A stretch of 64,000 nucleotides of DNA, taken from positions 34,593,501 through 34,657,500 of the forward strand of contig BSWB01000004.1 in assembly GCA_033239125.1 (NCBI GenBank), in the 5' to 3' direction. The notes beneath the pieces are model-generated. The model saw only the letters and a list, made by a program, of their open reading frames with translations. It made no database searches and was not told the origin of the DNA. Position numbers and translations under genes: made by a program. Shown piece by piece: positions 53,682 to 63,922 of this stretch. Within the stretch, counting starts at the first letter, position 1; the number at the start of each line of letters is the position of its first letter. The DNA comes from Fagopyrum homotropicum. Its lineage: Eukaryota; Streptophyta; Magnoliopsida; Caryophyllales; Polygonaceae.

Positions 53682-55795
53682 TATTGCAAAGATGTGAGGA
53701 GACAAATCTTGTCTTAAATTGGGAAAAATGCCACTTCATGGTAAGTGAAGGTATCGTGTTAGGACACTTGGTGTCTAACCGTGGCATTGAGGTTGATAGG
53801 GCCAAGATTGAAACGATAGAGAAGTTGCCACCACCTACCTCGGTGAAAGGGGTAAGGAGTTTCTTAGGGCATGCCGGTTTTTACCGGAGGTTCATTCAAG
53901 ACTTCTCTAAAATTTCTAAGCCCCTTACTAACCTACTAATGAAGGATGTTGAATTTGTTTTCTCCAAAGATTGCCTTGAGGCTTTTTGTAGGTTGAAGAA
54001 CGCTTTGATCTCCGCACCTATAATGCAACCTCCGGATTGGAGTTTACCGTTTGAGATCATGTGTGATGCAAGCGATGTAGCCGTTGGGGCTGTTTTGGGG
54101 CAAAGGAAAGATGGGCGAACTCATGCCATTTATTATGCTAGCAAGACGCTAGATGATGCCCAACTCAACTATGCCACAACCGAGAAAGAGTTGCTAGCGG
54201 TAGTGTATGCCTTTGAGAAGTTTCGGTCATACCTTGTTGGAGCGAAGGTCATTGTTTATACGGATCATGCTGCGATCCGTTACCTCCTTACAAAGAAAGA
54301 TGCCAAGCCTAGGTTGATTCGGTGGATCCTTCTTCTTCAAGAGTTCGATTTGGAAATCTGGGACAAGAAGGGATCCGAGAACTCCGTGGCGGATCACCTT
54401 AGTAGACTCCCACCATTGGAGCTTGAAAGAGAGGACATCCCGATTGATGACTCGTTCCGGGATGAGCAATTGCAAATGGTGGAAGAGTGCTTCTTCCAAG
54501 TGTCTAGAGGAAGTGAGCCATGGTATGCCGACATTGTGAACTACTTAGTGTGTGAGGAAGTGCCTCCCGGATTGACATATGCCCAAAGGAAGAAGTTCTT
54601 CAAGGATGTGAGGCACTACTATTGGAGTGAGCCACTTTTGTTCCAAAGAGGGCCGGATGGAATGTTTAGAAGATGCATACCGGAGGATGAGGTGGAGAGT
54701 GTAATCCGCCATTGTCATTCCTTGCCATGTGGAGGGCATGCTAGCTCACACAAGACATGTGCTAAAGTGTTGCAATCGGGTTTCTTTTGGCCAAGTTTGT
54801 TCAAGGATGTGCAAAGCTTTGTGGTAGCTTGTGATGCTTGCCAAAGGACGGGCAACATCTCAAGGAGGAATGAGATGCCCTTGAACAACATACAAGAGGT
54901 AGAGATATTTGATGTATGGGGTGTGGACTTCATGGGACCATTCCCTTCTTCATGTGGCAACCTCTACATCCTATTGGCGGTTGACTATGTTTCAAGATGG
55001 GTGGAGGCAATCGCCTCTCCTACAAATGATGCCAAGGTTGTGGTGCGGTTCTTCAACCGAGTGATCTTCCCTAGGTTTGGAACACCAAGGGTGATCATAA
55101 GTGATGGAGGGAAGCACTTTACCAATAGGAACTTTGGGGCACTTTTGGCTAAGTATGGGGTGACTCATAAGGTGGCAACACCTTACCATCCCCAAACTAG
55201 TGGCCAAGTGGAGATCTCCAACCGGGAGATAAAGGGAATTCTCGAGAAGACGGTCTCAAGAACGAGAAAGGATTGGGCTATGAAGCTCGATGATGCCTTT
55301 TGGGCATATAGGACCGCTTTCAAGACACCAATTGGCACCACTCCTTACAAGTTGGTCTATGGCAAGTCTTGCCACCTTCCGGTAGAGATGGAGCATAGAG
55401 CTTATTGGGCCATTAAGTGGCTAAATTTTGACCTCAAGGAGGCGGGAGAGAAGCGGTTGCTAGACATGAACGCCCTTGAAGAGATCCGGTTGGATGCTTA
55501 TGAGAATGCCCGGATTTACAAGGAGCGGACCAAAAGGTGGCATGACAAGCGCCTCTTTTCAAAGGAGTTGAATGAAGGCGACTTGGTGCTTCTCTTCAAC
55601 TCGAGGCTGCGTCTCTTCCCCGGAAAGCTCAAATCAAGATGGACCGGGCCATATGTGGTGAAGAAGATCTTTCCTCATGGAGTGGTAGAGATAGGAGGAG
55701 ATCATTGTGGCAACTTCAAGGTGAATGGGCACCGTTTGAAGAAGTACATCCCGGAAGCCCCGGTGGAAGTGATTGCCCCGCTTCACCTTGATTGA
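53528..55795 (+). CDS. pol: Element D pol: RT C-half, RNase H, integrase
   Basis: The true continuation begins near 53471; the first ATG is 53528. RT catalytic box FMDDFSVYGSS at 53618. RNase H with D-E-D in CDASD (about 54064), TEKELLA (about 54182) and YTDHAA (about 54256), then DHLSRLP. The linker is DSFRDEQLQMVEECF and WYADIVNYLVCEEVPPGLTYAQRKKF. Integrase: HHCC region about 54700-54860 (HCHSLPCGGH, CDACQR) and a DD35E core with Asp near 54926 (GVDFMGPF), Asp near 55102 (SDGGKHF) and Glu at 55210-55212 (GQVEISN). The C-terminus has GKSCHLPVEMEHRAYWA and GPYVVKKIFPHG and no chromodomain. Stop 55793-55795. All catalytic residues are present. Confidence 0.94.
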   Translation: MPFGLCNAPATFQRCMVAVFSEYIENIMEVFMDDFSVYGSSFDNCLANLSLVLQRCEETNLVLNWEKCHFMVSEGIVLGHLVSNRGIEVDRAKIETIEKLPPPTSVKGVRSFLGHAGFYRRFIQDFSKISKPLTNLLMKDVEFVFSKDCLEAFCRLKNALISAPIMQPPDWSLPFEIMCDASDVAVGAVLGQRKDGRTHAIYYASKTLDDAQLNYATTEKELLAVVYAFEKFRSYLVGAKVIVYTDHAAIRYLLTKKDAKPRLIRWILLLQEFDLEIWDKKGSENSVADHLSRLPPLELEREDIPIDDSFRDEQLQMVEECFFQVSRGSEPWYADIVNYLVCEEVPPGLTYAQRKKFFKDVRHYYWSEPLLFQRGPDGMFRRCIPEDEVESVIRHCHSLPCGGHASSHKTCAKVLQSGFFWPSLFKDVQSFVVACDACQRTGNISRRNEMPLNNIQEVEIFDVWGVDFMGPFPSSCGNLYILLAVDYVSRWVEAIASPTNDAKVVVRFFNRVIFPRFGTPRVIISDGGKHFTNRNFGALLAKYGVTHKVATPYHPQTSGQVEISNREIKGILEKTVSRTRKDWAMKLDDAFWAYRTAFKTPIGTTPYKLVYGKSCHLPVEMEHRAYWAIKWLNFDLKEAGEKRLLDMNALEEIRLDAYENARIYKERTKRWHDKRLFSKELNEGDLVLLFNSRLRLFPGKLKSRWTGPYVVKKIFPHGVVEIGGDHCGNFKVNGHRLKKYIPEAPVEVIAPLHLD

Positions 55796-55810
55796 AGCGC
55801 TCCTGAATTC

Positions 55811-55858
55811 GGTCAAGCTAATGACATTAAAGAAGCGCTTAATGGGAGGCAACCCATT
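55811..55858 (+). other. Post-pol double hairpin with AGGCAA loop (element D copy)
   Basis: Hairpin 1 GGTC-AAGCTAAT-GACA (55811-55826, weak). AAGCGCTT (55833-55840) abuts hairpin 2 AATGGG-AGGCAA-CCCATT (55841-55858). It starts 16 bp after the pol stop. Confidence 0.82.
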
Positions 55859-56348
55859 GGTACATATTTTTCCCTTTCTTTTTCTTGCTTTTGTTTAATC
55901 TCACTCTTGGTGTGCTTTGTTTTTCTTTTGTGTTTTTGGATGCTAGATCTTGTCGATTGTCATGAGTTATGAGATGTTGGAGGTCATGTGAAAACCTCAT
56001 GGAACTGTTGAGAAGAAGGTGCAAGATCCGAGCACATGAACAAGGAAGAAAGCACCCAGGAAAATCGGACTGTTCATGCACAAAATCGGCCGATTTTCCT
56101 GGGCTATGGGGCGATTTTTCCTCTGTATAAAGGAAAGTGATGATCTCCAATTAAGCATGGGTGGAGCGGACGAGGAACTTGGACGGCTTGCGGTGCCAAG
56201 CGCGGGTTCCGACACCATAATGAACATCAAAGAGCTCTCTACCATCCTTGATCGATCATCCACCATCATCATTCGATGTGAACCGACATACCAAAGCATC
56301 ACCAATTTTACATTGTGAGAACTCTCTTTCACTTCTTTATTTAGTTTC
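55859..56348. other. Element D post-pol non-coding region with palindrome triad
   Basis: No ORF of the ATHILA ORF-1 type. A triad lies at 56060-56118: AAAATCGGAC, AAAATCGGCCGATTTT (56082-56097), GGCGATTTTTC. A stretch near 56155-56215 (GGGTGGAGCGGAC...CTTGGACGGC) is conserved in element C at 61540-61575. Confidence 0.7.
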
Positions 56349-56386
56349 CACATTGGGGACAATGTGTTTCTAAGTATGGGGTGGGG
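56349..56386 (+). other. Internal hairpin/PPT-like cassette, element D
   Basis: CACATTG-GGGA-CAATGTG (56349-56366), then AAGTATGGGGTGGGG (56372-56386). About 1.2 kb upstream of the terminal cassette and built on the same plan. Confidence 0.75.
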
Positions 56387-57582
56387 TTTTCATGATCACT
56401 TGCATGATTAGCATCTAGGATAGTTTAATATTGTCACATGTTTCATTATGTCTTGCATTGTACATACATATCTCGAAAATTCCAAAAAATCAAAAATTTT
56501 TTAAAAATTTTAGTGCTTCTAAGGCTTGGAAATGACCCTAATGATGAATCTTGTCTTGTAGAATGGCTATGGATGACCTTATGTGTTTAATTGATGGTGC
56601 ATATGTGGACTTGAAGTACTTATCTTGAATCCCATGAATGATTTGTGATCATGAATGTTTGCCTTGATTGAATTGAGTACTGAAAGTCGAAATTGCATGC
56701 TAGTTCTTGCACATCAATTAGGAGTGATTAAGGCAATTCATTTTCCTCTACTTCTCATCTTGATCATGTTGCTTGAGCACCTCAATTGAGATAAATTTGA
56801 CCTCTTTTGACCCATCCGGGAATAGGAGCATGCTAGTGTGTTGAAGTGTGTGAAAAGCAAGTGTGGGGTGAAGTTGTTGATGAAAAGAATATCATGCATA
56901 AAATGCTGAATTTGTTGTGAAAAGTGTAGACAAAAGCATATGTTTGGGGACGTTGGCTTAAATGACAAGTAACTCGGTACACTTCACATAATCGGGTGTT
57001 GATGCCTTGCCAAAGTCAAATAAACCAATAGTCCTAACGAGCTTTGGTATGTGTGCCCGGTGTGGATGCATCTCGAAAAATAGAAAAAGCCCGAGAATGG
57101 CTAATCACCAAGGTTTCGGCTTTTGCACACCAATGCCATTGTCTCAAAAATAAAAGAAAGAAAAGAAAATGAAGAAAAATATACACTTGAGGGAAGTTGA
57201 TAAGAAAATTTGAAGTTGTGGTTGTTTAGTTCCTTTCCCGGATTAGCATCACATAGCCTAGAAAATTCCCACCTAATCACAACGTTTCTTGGCCTTCTAT
57301 TTTACAAGTCCTTTTGACCTACTTGCTTGTGTGTAAGACTAAGTGATTTAGATTGGATATACTCATGATCATCTTGACTTCTTCATCTTTACATTTCATT
57401 GCATGCTATCAAGTTAAGTGTAATTGTCTTTCCATGCTTTCATTTATTTGATGCATAATTGCTTGTCCATTGCCATGAAACATGACTATGAAGGTGATCC
57501 AATATTAGAAGCACAACTCCGAAAGATTTTGCCATTTTTCTGCATACAAAAATCACGTCATCTCTTAGTCTATAGTTGGGAA
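56387..57582. other. Element D 3' non-coding region
   Basis: No gene seen; AT-rich. Its first 440 bp are shared with element C up to 62208. Confidence 0.6.
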
Positions 57583-57622
57583 TTTGCTCGAGGACGAGCA
57601 AACCTTAAGTATGGGGTATTTT
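57583..57622 (+). other. Terminal hairpin and polypurine tract, element D
   Basis: TTTGCTCG-AGGA-CGAGCAAA (57583-57602, 8-bp perfect stem), then AAGTATGGGGTATTTT up to the 3' LTR at 57623. Confidence 0.82.
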
Positions 57623-59449
57623 TGATAACACGGTTTATGACTTAGGTTTAGGTAATCATTTAGATAGATTCATCACTCATTCATGCATGGTTTAGCACAA
57701 ATTCGCGACGTTTGCACTCAATTCACGTATTTTGTCGAGATAGACGTCTACACAGACTTGTGCGTTGCTTTGTAGGTATTTCGGGGGTCTTTTGGACATT
57801 AACCGATACATTTGAGGGCCAAGCCTCGTGATGGTACACATCCAAGGCTAAGGAGGAGCATAAATGGAGCAACAAGGGACACAAAGACCACTATTGGTGC
57901 AAGCAATGGATCAACTCATGGCTAAACGATCATGGCATGTTTCTGCTGAAGAAAATCGGACCAGCTAGGAGCTAAATCGGCCGATTTAATCCTACTGGGT
58001 CGATTTTTGGGGCTTTGACAGCTTAAGCCACGTGTCCCACGATCTCTTGTCCGTCCTTGCTCTTGGTGGAGAATATAAGTGGTCCTGCAGGTGGTTGCTG
58101 AGCATCTCTCCTCTCCCACACTCTCATTCACAGCTCACCAATTTGGAGGCAAGATTGGAGGAGAAGAAAAGCTCTCAAGGATTGAAGGAAGAAGGAGGAC
58201 ACCATTTTAAGAGTTTGGAGTGACTTTTGAGTGATTTTTGTAATCTTGGATTGAAGAATTATTGCAAGGAATTTTAGGAACGTTTTGAATCTTCATTTAA
58301 GATTTTGTAAGTCTTGCTACAACTTAGATTCAGCTGGGATTTATTGATTTTGCTTGCTTATCTTTCATTATCCATCTATGAGAACCATGTATGCTTGTAT
58401 GTTGATTTTGGATCTTGATATGCATATTATTGGCTAGTTTATTGTGATTCTAGAGTGATGGATTGATGTTTATGGCTTGGGTGATGATAGGATGGACTTA
58501 TATGTTAGTTTAGGATGATTTGTATGCATGAAACCCATTCCTGGAAGAAAAATCGGGCTGTTCATCATGAAGATCGACCGATTTATATAAGATCAACCCG
58601 ATTTATTCCCCTGTTGCTCTCTAATTGATGAATCTGTATGTTAGGGGTGTTAGGTTGTTAAATCCTAGTGTTTGTCAAGCCTAATTTAGCTTAGTATCAC
58701 CTAATGCTACCAATCTAAGTGAGGGAAGAGATCTACCCGATGATTTCCGACCTTGGATACCTAAGATGATGAATGCTAGGTAGTAGTGAGCCTCATAAAC
58801 CGCTATTGGATCGAGTGTGCTAGGATTATTGCTTGAGATTTCCCTATTCCGAGACTTACCCGGTAAGGAGAGGGTTACCCTTAAGTAGCATCTAGTTTGT
58901 GCGGAATTCCTTACTCTAACCCCTTGAGACCTACCCGGTAATAGGAGTTTGATGCGGGATTAGTGAAGTGAGAGACTTACCCGGTAATCGCTTCCATTAG
59001 TGAACATTCTTTCCCCAACACCGCAGCTTGTCCTTAGAATCCTTAGAACCTTGAGTCCAATGCCATAACCGGAAATCTTGACCTCTATAATCTAACTTTT
59101 CTCTCTTGATCATATACTTGTGCTTTGTGTTACTTGTTCGTTTGTTAGCTTGAGTTGTTAATTGTTTTATTATCTTGCTTGATTTGTGATCTTTGTTTGA
59201 TCACCACAAAAACCAACCAAAAACATTGTGTTTTCAATTTTCTTTGTTCCTCATCTTATCTTAGTCTAGATTCACACTATCTTTGATCATTGTTTGACTC
59301 GATTTCACCTTAGTCTTCGTGTTCGACCTCGGAATACTTACCTTTCTACAAACGTCCCGTACACTGCGGGTTCGCTAGGAGTTAAGATAAATATAACGAG
59401 TATAAATTTAAGACTTATTGCGTGCACATCACACCATCTTATCGTAACA
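57623..59449 (+). repeat. Element D 3' LTR
   Basis: 1827 bp, the same length as the 5' LTR, ending TCGTAACA. It is followed by the AGCCC duplication and the resumed pol of element C. The palindrome triad is intact. Confidence 0.95.
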
Positions 59450-59958
59450 AGCCCCTTACTAACCTACTAATGAAAGATGTTGAGTTTGTTTTCTCCAAGG
59501 ATTGCCTTGAGGCTTTTTGTAGGTTGAAGACTGCTTTGATCTCCGCACCTATCATGCAACCTCTGGAATGGAGCATACCGTTTGAGATCATGTGTGACGG
59601 GAGTGATGTGGCCGTCGGGACTGTTTTGGGACAAAGGAAAGATGGGCTTACACATGCCATCTATTATGCTAGCAAGACGCTAGATGATGCCAAACTCAAT
59701 TATGCCACCGCTGAGAAGGAGTTGCTAGCGGTTGTGTATGCATTTGAGAAGTTCCGCTCATATCTTGTTGGAGCGAAGGTCATTGTGTATACGGATCATG
59801 CTGCAATCCGTTATCTCCTTACAAAGAAGGATGCCAAGCCTCGTTTGATTCGGTGGATCCTTCTTCTTCAAGAGTTTGATTTGGAAATCCGGGATAAGAA
59901 GGGGTCCAAAAATTCTGTGGCGGACCATCTTAGTAGGCTACCACCCTTGGAGATTTGA
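59450..59958 (+). pseudogene. pol: Element C RNase H, resumed after element D
   Basis: The frame continues PLTNLLMKDVEFVF directly after the duplication. RNase H residues are visible: CDGSD (D's CDASD), AEKELLA and YTDHAA, then VADHLSRLP. TGA at 59956-59958 ends the frame in the linker, and the following linker (60010-60190) is frame-shifted and has a TAG near 60176. So RNase H is separated from integrase. Confidence 0.85.
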
Positions 59959-60192
59959 AGAGATGACATCCCGATTGATGACTCATTCCGGGATGAGCAA
60001 ATTGCAAATAATGGAGGAATGCTTCCTCCAAGTGTCTAGAGGGGGTGATCCATGGTATGCGGACATTGTGAACTATCTTGTGTGTGAAGAAATGCCACCG
60101 GTTTGTCTTATGCCCAACGGAAAAAGTTCTTCAAGGATGTGAGGCATTACTATTGGAGTGAACCGCTCTTGTTTTAGAGAGAGCCGGATGGG

Positions 60193-61326
60193 GTGTTTAG
60201 GAGATGCATACCGGAGGATGAGGTGGAGAGTGTGATCCGCCATTGTCATTCCTTGCCATGTGGAGGCCATGCTAGCTCACACAAGACATATGCAAAGGTG
60301 TTGCAATCCGGGTTTTATTGGCAAAGTTTGTTCAAGGATGTGCAGAATTTTGTGGTAGCTTGTGATGCTTGCCAAAGGACGGGCAACATCTCAAGAAGGA
60401 ATGAGATGCCCTTAAACAACATACAAGAGGTGGAGATATTTGATGTTTGGGGTGTGGACTTCATGCGGCCATTCCCCTCTTCATGTGGGAACCTTTACAT
60501 TCTCTTGGCGGTAGACTATGTGTCGAGATGGGTAGAAGCAATCGCCTCTCCCACAAATGATGCCAAAGATTTAGTGCGGTTCTTCAACCGAGTCATCTTC
60601 CCTAGCTTTGGAACATCAAGGGTGATCATAAGTGATGGAGGAAAGCACTTCACCAATAGGAACTTCGGGACACTTTTGGCTAAGTATGGGGTGACTCATA
60701 AGGTGGAAACACCTTACCATCCCCAAACTAGTGGCCAAGTGGAGATCTCCAACCAGGACATAAAAGGGATCCTTGAGAAGACGGTTTCTAGAATAAGAAA
60801 AGATTGGGCTATGAAGCTTGATGATGCTTTGTGGGCTTATAGAACCGCTTTCAAGACACCGATTGGTACCACTCCCTACAAGCTAGTTTATGGCAAGTCT
60901 TGCCACCTTCCAGTAGAGATGGAGCATAGGGCGTATTGGACCATAAGGTGGCTGAATTTTGACCTCAAGGAGGCCGGTGAGAAGAGATTGCTAGACATGA
61001 ATGCATTTGAGGAGATCCGGTTGGATGCCTATGAAAACGCCCGGATCTACAAAGAAAGGACCAAATGTTGGCATGACAAGCGCCTCATCCTGAAGGAGTT
61101 GAGTGAAGGAGACATAGTCCTTCTCTTCAACTCAAGGCTGCAACTCTTCCCTGGAAAGCTAAAGTCAAGATGGACGGGCCCTTATGTAGTAAAGAAAGTC
61201 TTTCCCCATGGAGCGGTTGAGATAAGAGGGGAGCATTGTAGAGATTTTAAGGTGAATGGGCACCGTTTGAAGAAGTATATCCCGGAAGCTCCGGTAGATG
61301 TGATTGCCCCACTTCACCTTGAGTGA
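60193..61326 (+). CDS. pol: Element C integrase
   Basis: A 377-codon open frame from MFRRCIPEDEVESVIRH. HHCC zinc-binding region: HCHSLPCGGHASSHK and CDACQR. DD35E core: VDFMRPF (usual GPF changed to RPF), SDGGKHF and GQVEISN. The C-terminus (GKSCHLPVEMEHRAYW, GPYVVKKVFPHGAVEI) ends at TGA 61324-61326. No chromodomain. The domain is open throughout, but upstream stops prevent its expression from the polyprotein. Confidence 0.88.
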   Translation: MFRRCIPEDEVESVIRHCHSLPCGGHASSHKTYAKVLQSGFYWQSLFKDVQNFVVACDACQRTGNISRRNEMPLNNIQEVEIFDVWGVDFMRPFPSSCGNLYILLAVDYVSRWVEAIASPTNDAKDLVRFFNRVIFPSFGTSRVIISDGGKHFTNRNFGTLLAKYGVTHKVETPYHPQTSGQVEISNQDIKGILEKTVSRIRKDWAMKLDDALWAYRTAFKTPIGTTPYKLVYGKSCHLPVEMEHRAYWTIRWLNFDLKEAGEKRLLDMNAFEEIRLDAYENARIYKERTKCWHDKRLILKELSEGDIVLLFNSRLQLFPGKLKSRWTGPYVVKKVFPHGAVEIRGEHCRDFKVNGHRLKKYIPEAPVDVIAPLHLE

Positions 61327-61340
61327 ACGCCCCCGAGTTT

Positions 61341-61388
61341 GGTCAAGCTAATGACCTTAAAGAAGCGCTTTATGGGAGGCAACCCATC
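61341..61388 (+). other. Post-pol double hairpin with AGGCAA loop (element C copy)
   Basis: Hairpin 1 GGTC-AAGCTAAT-GACC (61341-61356). AAGCGCTT (61363-61370). Hairpin 2 TATGGG-AGGCAA-CCCATC (61371-61388), five pairs with an open base pair at the foot. It begins 15 bp after the integrase stop. Confidence 0.8.
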
Positions 61389-62208
61389 GGTAGACATCTT
61401 TGCCTTTTTCATTTTTGTTTTGGTTTTGATTTTTCTGTTTTTGTGTGTCTTTGTGTGTTTGGAGTTTGTGTGCTAGAGTCTAAGTAGTGTGGAAGCCTTG
61501 CATAACATGTGGATGATGATGATGAGTCCCTCATCAATTGTGGGTGGAGCGGACGCGAAACTTGGACGGCTAGCGGTGCCTAGCACGGGTCTCGACGCCA
61601 TAATGAACACCATGAGCTCTCTACCATCATTGATAGGATCATCCGACATCACTCCACTTGAGTAATCCCAAATACCAAAGCAAACCATTTTACATTGTCA
61701 GGACCCTCTTTCACTTTTCTTTACTTCATTTACATATTGGGGACAATGTGTTTCTAAGTATTGTGTGGGGTTTTCATGATCACTTGCATAATTAGCATCT
61801 AGGATAGTTTCTTTTTGTCACATTTTCACTAGCTTTTGCATTGTACATATATATTTCGAAAAATCCAAAAAAATCAGAAAATTAAAACTTTTTTTAGTGC
61901 TTCTAAGCTTGGGTATGACCCTTATGATAAAATTGTCTTATGAATTGGCTATCGATGGCCTTATGTGTTGAATTGATGTATGCATATGTGGACTTGAAGT
62001 ACTTATCTTGAATCCCATGTGTGAATTGTGATCATGATGTTTGCCTTGATCGGATTGAGGATTGATAGTCAAAATTACATGCTAGTTCTTGCACATCATT
62101 TAGGAGTGATTAAGACAATTCATCTTTTTCTACTTCTCATCTTGATCATGTTGTTTGAGCACCTCAATTGATATAAAATTTGACCTCTTTTGACCCATCC
62201 GGGAATAG
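61389..62208. other. Element C 3' non-coding region with internal cassette
   Basis: No gene seen. Internal cassette: CATATTG-GGGA-CAATGTG (61733-61750, one G-U pair in RNA), then AAGTATTGTGTGGGG (61756-61770), a decayed purine tract. The family palindrome is absent here, unlike D. Ends where element F starts. Confidence 0.6.
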
Positions 62209-62514
62209 TGTTAGCATGAAATATTGTGATATTTTAGGCACGTTTTCTAAGTGTATTTCATCCATATTGATAGTCATTGATTAAGCATTGATGCAATTGT
62301 GAGCTAGTTTGTCTATAATGTCGAAATAGAGATCTACACAAGCTTTATGTTGATTGTAGGCAATTAAGAGCTATTTCCGAACGGATTGAGCAAGGATGGA
62401 GTTTGATCGAGTATGTCCAAGGATTGAGGACATCTCTAGGAGCTAAGGATGGTGCCAACTTGAAGAATGGCACGAGACAAAGGAAGAATTACGGTTTAAC
62501 CCTAAACCACGCTC

Positions 62515-62690
62515 TAAAATACGGCCGTACTACATTCCACGTTCAAGTCCACGGCCGTGGAACCTTGGCAAGGGAAGCGTGGTTCATTCCAGCAACTTCT
62601 ACGGCCGTGGAAGGATTGAAACAAACTGTAACAATTTCCACGCTCTAAATTACGGTCGTGGAACCCTTCCACGACCGTGATCTTGGCGAT
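62515..62690. repeat. CCACGGCCGTGG cluster in the F LTR, upstream of TATA
   Basis: Sites: ACGGCCGTAC (62521-62530), CCACGGCCGTGG (62549-62560), TACGGCCGTGGAA (62600-62612), then TACGGTCGTGG and CCACGACCGTGA (62650-62682). A further pair, CCACGGTC and CCACGACCGTGG, lies near 63272-63302. Confidence 0.88.
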
Positions 62691-62757
62691 CTTTTTCACA
62701 ATATTTTAAGCCACGATCTTCTACGCAATTGGGCCGGGCCAATATTTTATCTTACAC

Positions 62758-62765
62758 TATAAAAG
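62758..62765 (+). promoter_or_regulatory. TATA box, element F LTR
   Basis: TATAAAAG in the context CACTATAAAAGGA, 75 bp after the last palindrome of the cluster. A strong match to the plant TATA consensus. Confidence 0.65.
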
Positions 62766-63922
62766 GACGGAAGAAGAGAGATTCCGTCACCTCTGCTTAG
62801 ACGTACTTTCGCTTACGCTTGGACTTGCCCTAATTTCACATCTTGCGGAGATTGTGATTGAGAGATTTGCGCTTTGCTATTGAGATTTCCGGATTGACGG
62901 AAGATTGAAGATTTGGAAGATTGTTTGCAAGAAGGTTACGCTTTATCTTTAGGTTTGATTTAGAAGACGGATTGACATCCCGTTCTTCCTTCTTATCTAA
63001 GATTCGTGATTGTTTGTGTTATTCCGAATGTATTGACGTTATTGTTCTTGATTTGCGGATTTGAGATTGACTTGAAAGTTATTGAAGGTTTTCGGAAGTT
63101 TTCATCTTTCATTCTTTTAAATCTTGAAATTGATATCAATATGACTGTTGTTGGCTAAAACCCTTTAACAATTTTAAGGTGAAGGGTTGATAGTTGTGGC
63201 TTAGATGATGATAGATCGATCGTAAACAGATTGGACCCTGAGAGTTAGAAAGAATCGTCGACGAACCTAATCCACGGTCTGTTTTTGAGCTTCCACGACC
63301 GTGGAACTCGAGAACTACCCGTAATTTTGTGTCAGTTTACGAGCTTGCTTTTACTTTAATCCAAAGTTAAAGATTTGCTTTAACTTAGTCTTGGCTTGCC
63401 CTTTTCTAGGTGGTAGTGAAGCCTCAACAACCTCTACCTCGATTCTGAGTGTCACAACCTTAATCGGTTTAGTTAGTCTTGATCCTTGGATTACAAGTTT
63501 GGGTATTTGACATTAATTCTTACCTTTAGAACCTTTCTATATTGAAGCCTCAACAACCTTTATAGAGAGTGTCTTTTAGGTGGGTCATATAAGGTTTTTG
63601 GAACTTCACCGTACGATTACCTTACATTCGTATACCTTTGCATACCTTAACTCTGTCCTTATATCTTTAGTATATCTTGAATCGATTGCCACAACTGGAT
63701 TCCTGGATCTTTAGGATTGTTGTTTTCCCAATAATTTGAAAAGCTTAATAAATTTACTTGCTTGATAATCTATAACTGGATTTAACCCCCCAAATCCCTG
63801 TGTTCGATACTCTGGAATTCTTGCTCAACTATATCGATCCGTACACTGCGGGTTCGCTTGCTTGATTTCTAGTTGTATAATTAAAGCTTATTTGCATGCA
63901 CGCTAAGTGGCGAACAAGTTTT

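Larger units (their letters stand above)
48052..59449 (+). mobile_element. Element D: near-intact Athila-type retrotransposon
   Basis: Two 1827-bp LTRs (48052-49878, 57623-59449) differ at roughly 13-15 positions by eye with no length change, and the target duplication AGCCC is perfect. Gag, protease, RT, RNase H and integrase are all present, and only one frameshift (near 53470) is visible. The post-pol part holds the AGGCAA hairpin, a palindrome triad and two PPT-type cassettes, but no ATHILA ORF1-like gene. The youngest element of the stack, inserted in element C's pol. Confidence 0.95.
42231..62208 (+). mobile_element. Element C: Athila-type retrotransposon, interrupted by D and F
   Basis: Left LTR, PBS, gag, protease and RT lie at 42231-48051. 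RNase H, integrase and part of the 3' region lie at 59450-62208. Element D interrupts between them and element F at 62209, so C's 3' LTR is not in the window. Several frameshifts and stops mark it as inactive. LTR and proteins are close relatives of D's, but its palindrome is CCACGGCCGTGG. Confidence 0.9.
62209..63916 (+). repeat. Element F 5' LTR
   Basis: TGTTAGC to GCGAACA, 1708 bp, followed by a 6-nt spacer and the PBS. Near its end it holds CCGTACACTGCGGGTTCGC, shared almost unchanged with the C and D LTRs. Confidence 0.9.

Noticed and set aside
56076..56318. A possible 3' ORF in element D
   Set aside because: Eighty codons only; it spans the palindrome triad, has no counterpart in C and no resemblance to the A or B 3' proteins.
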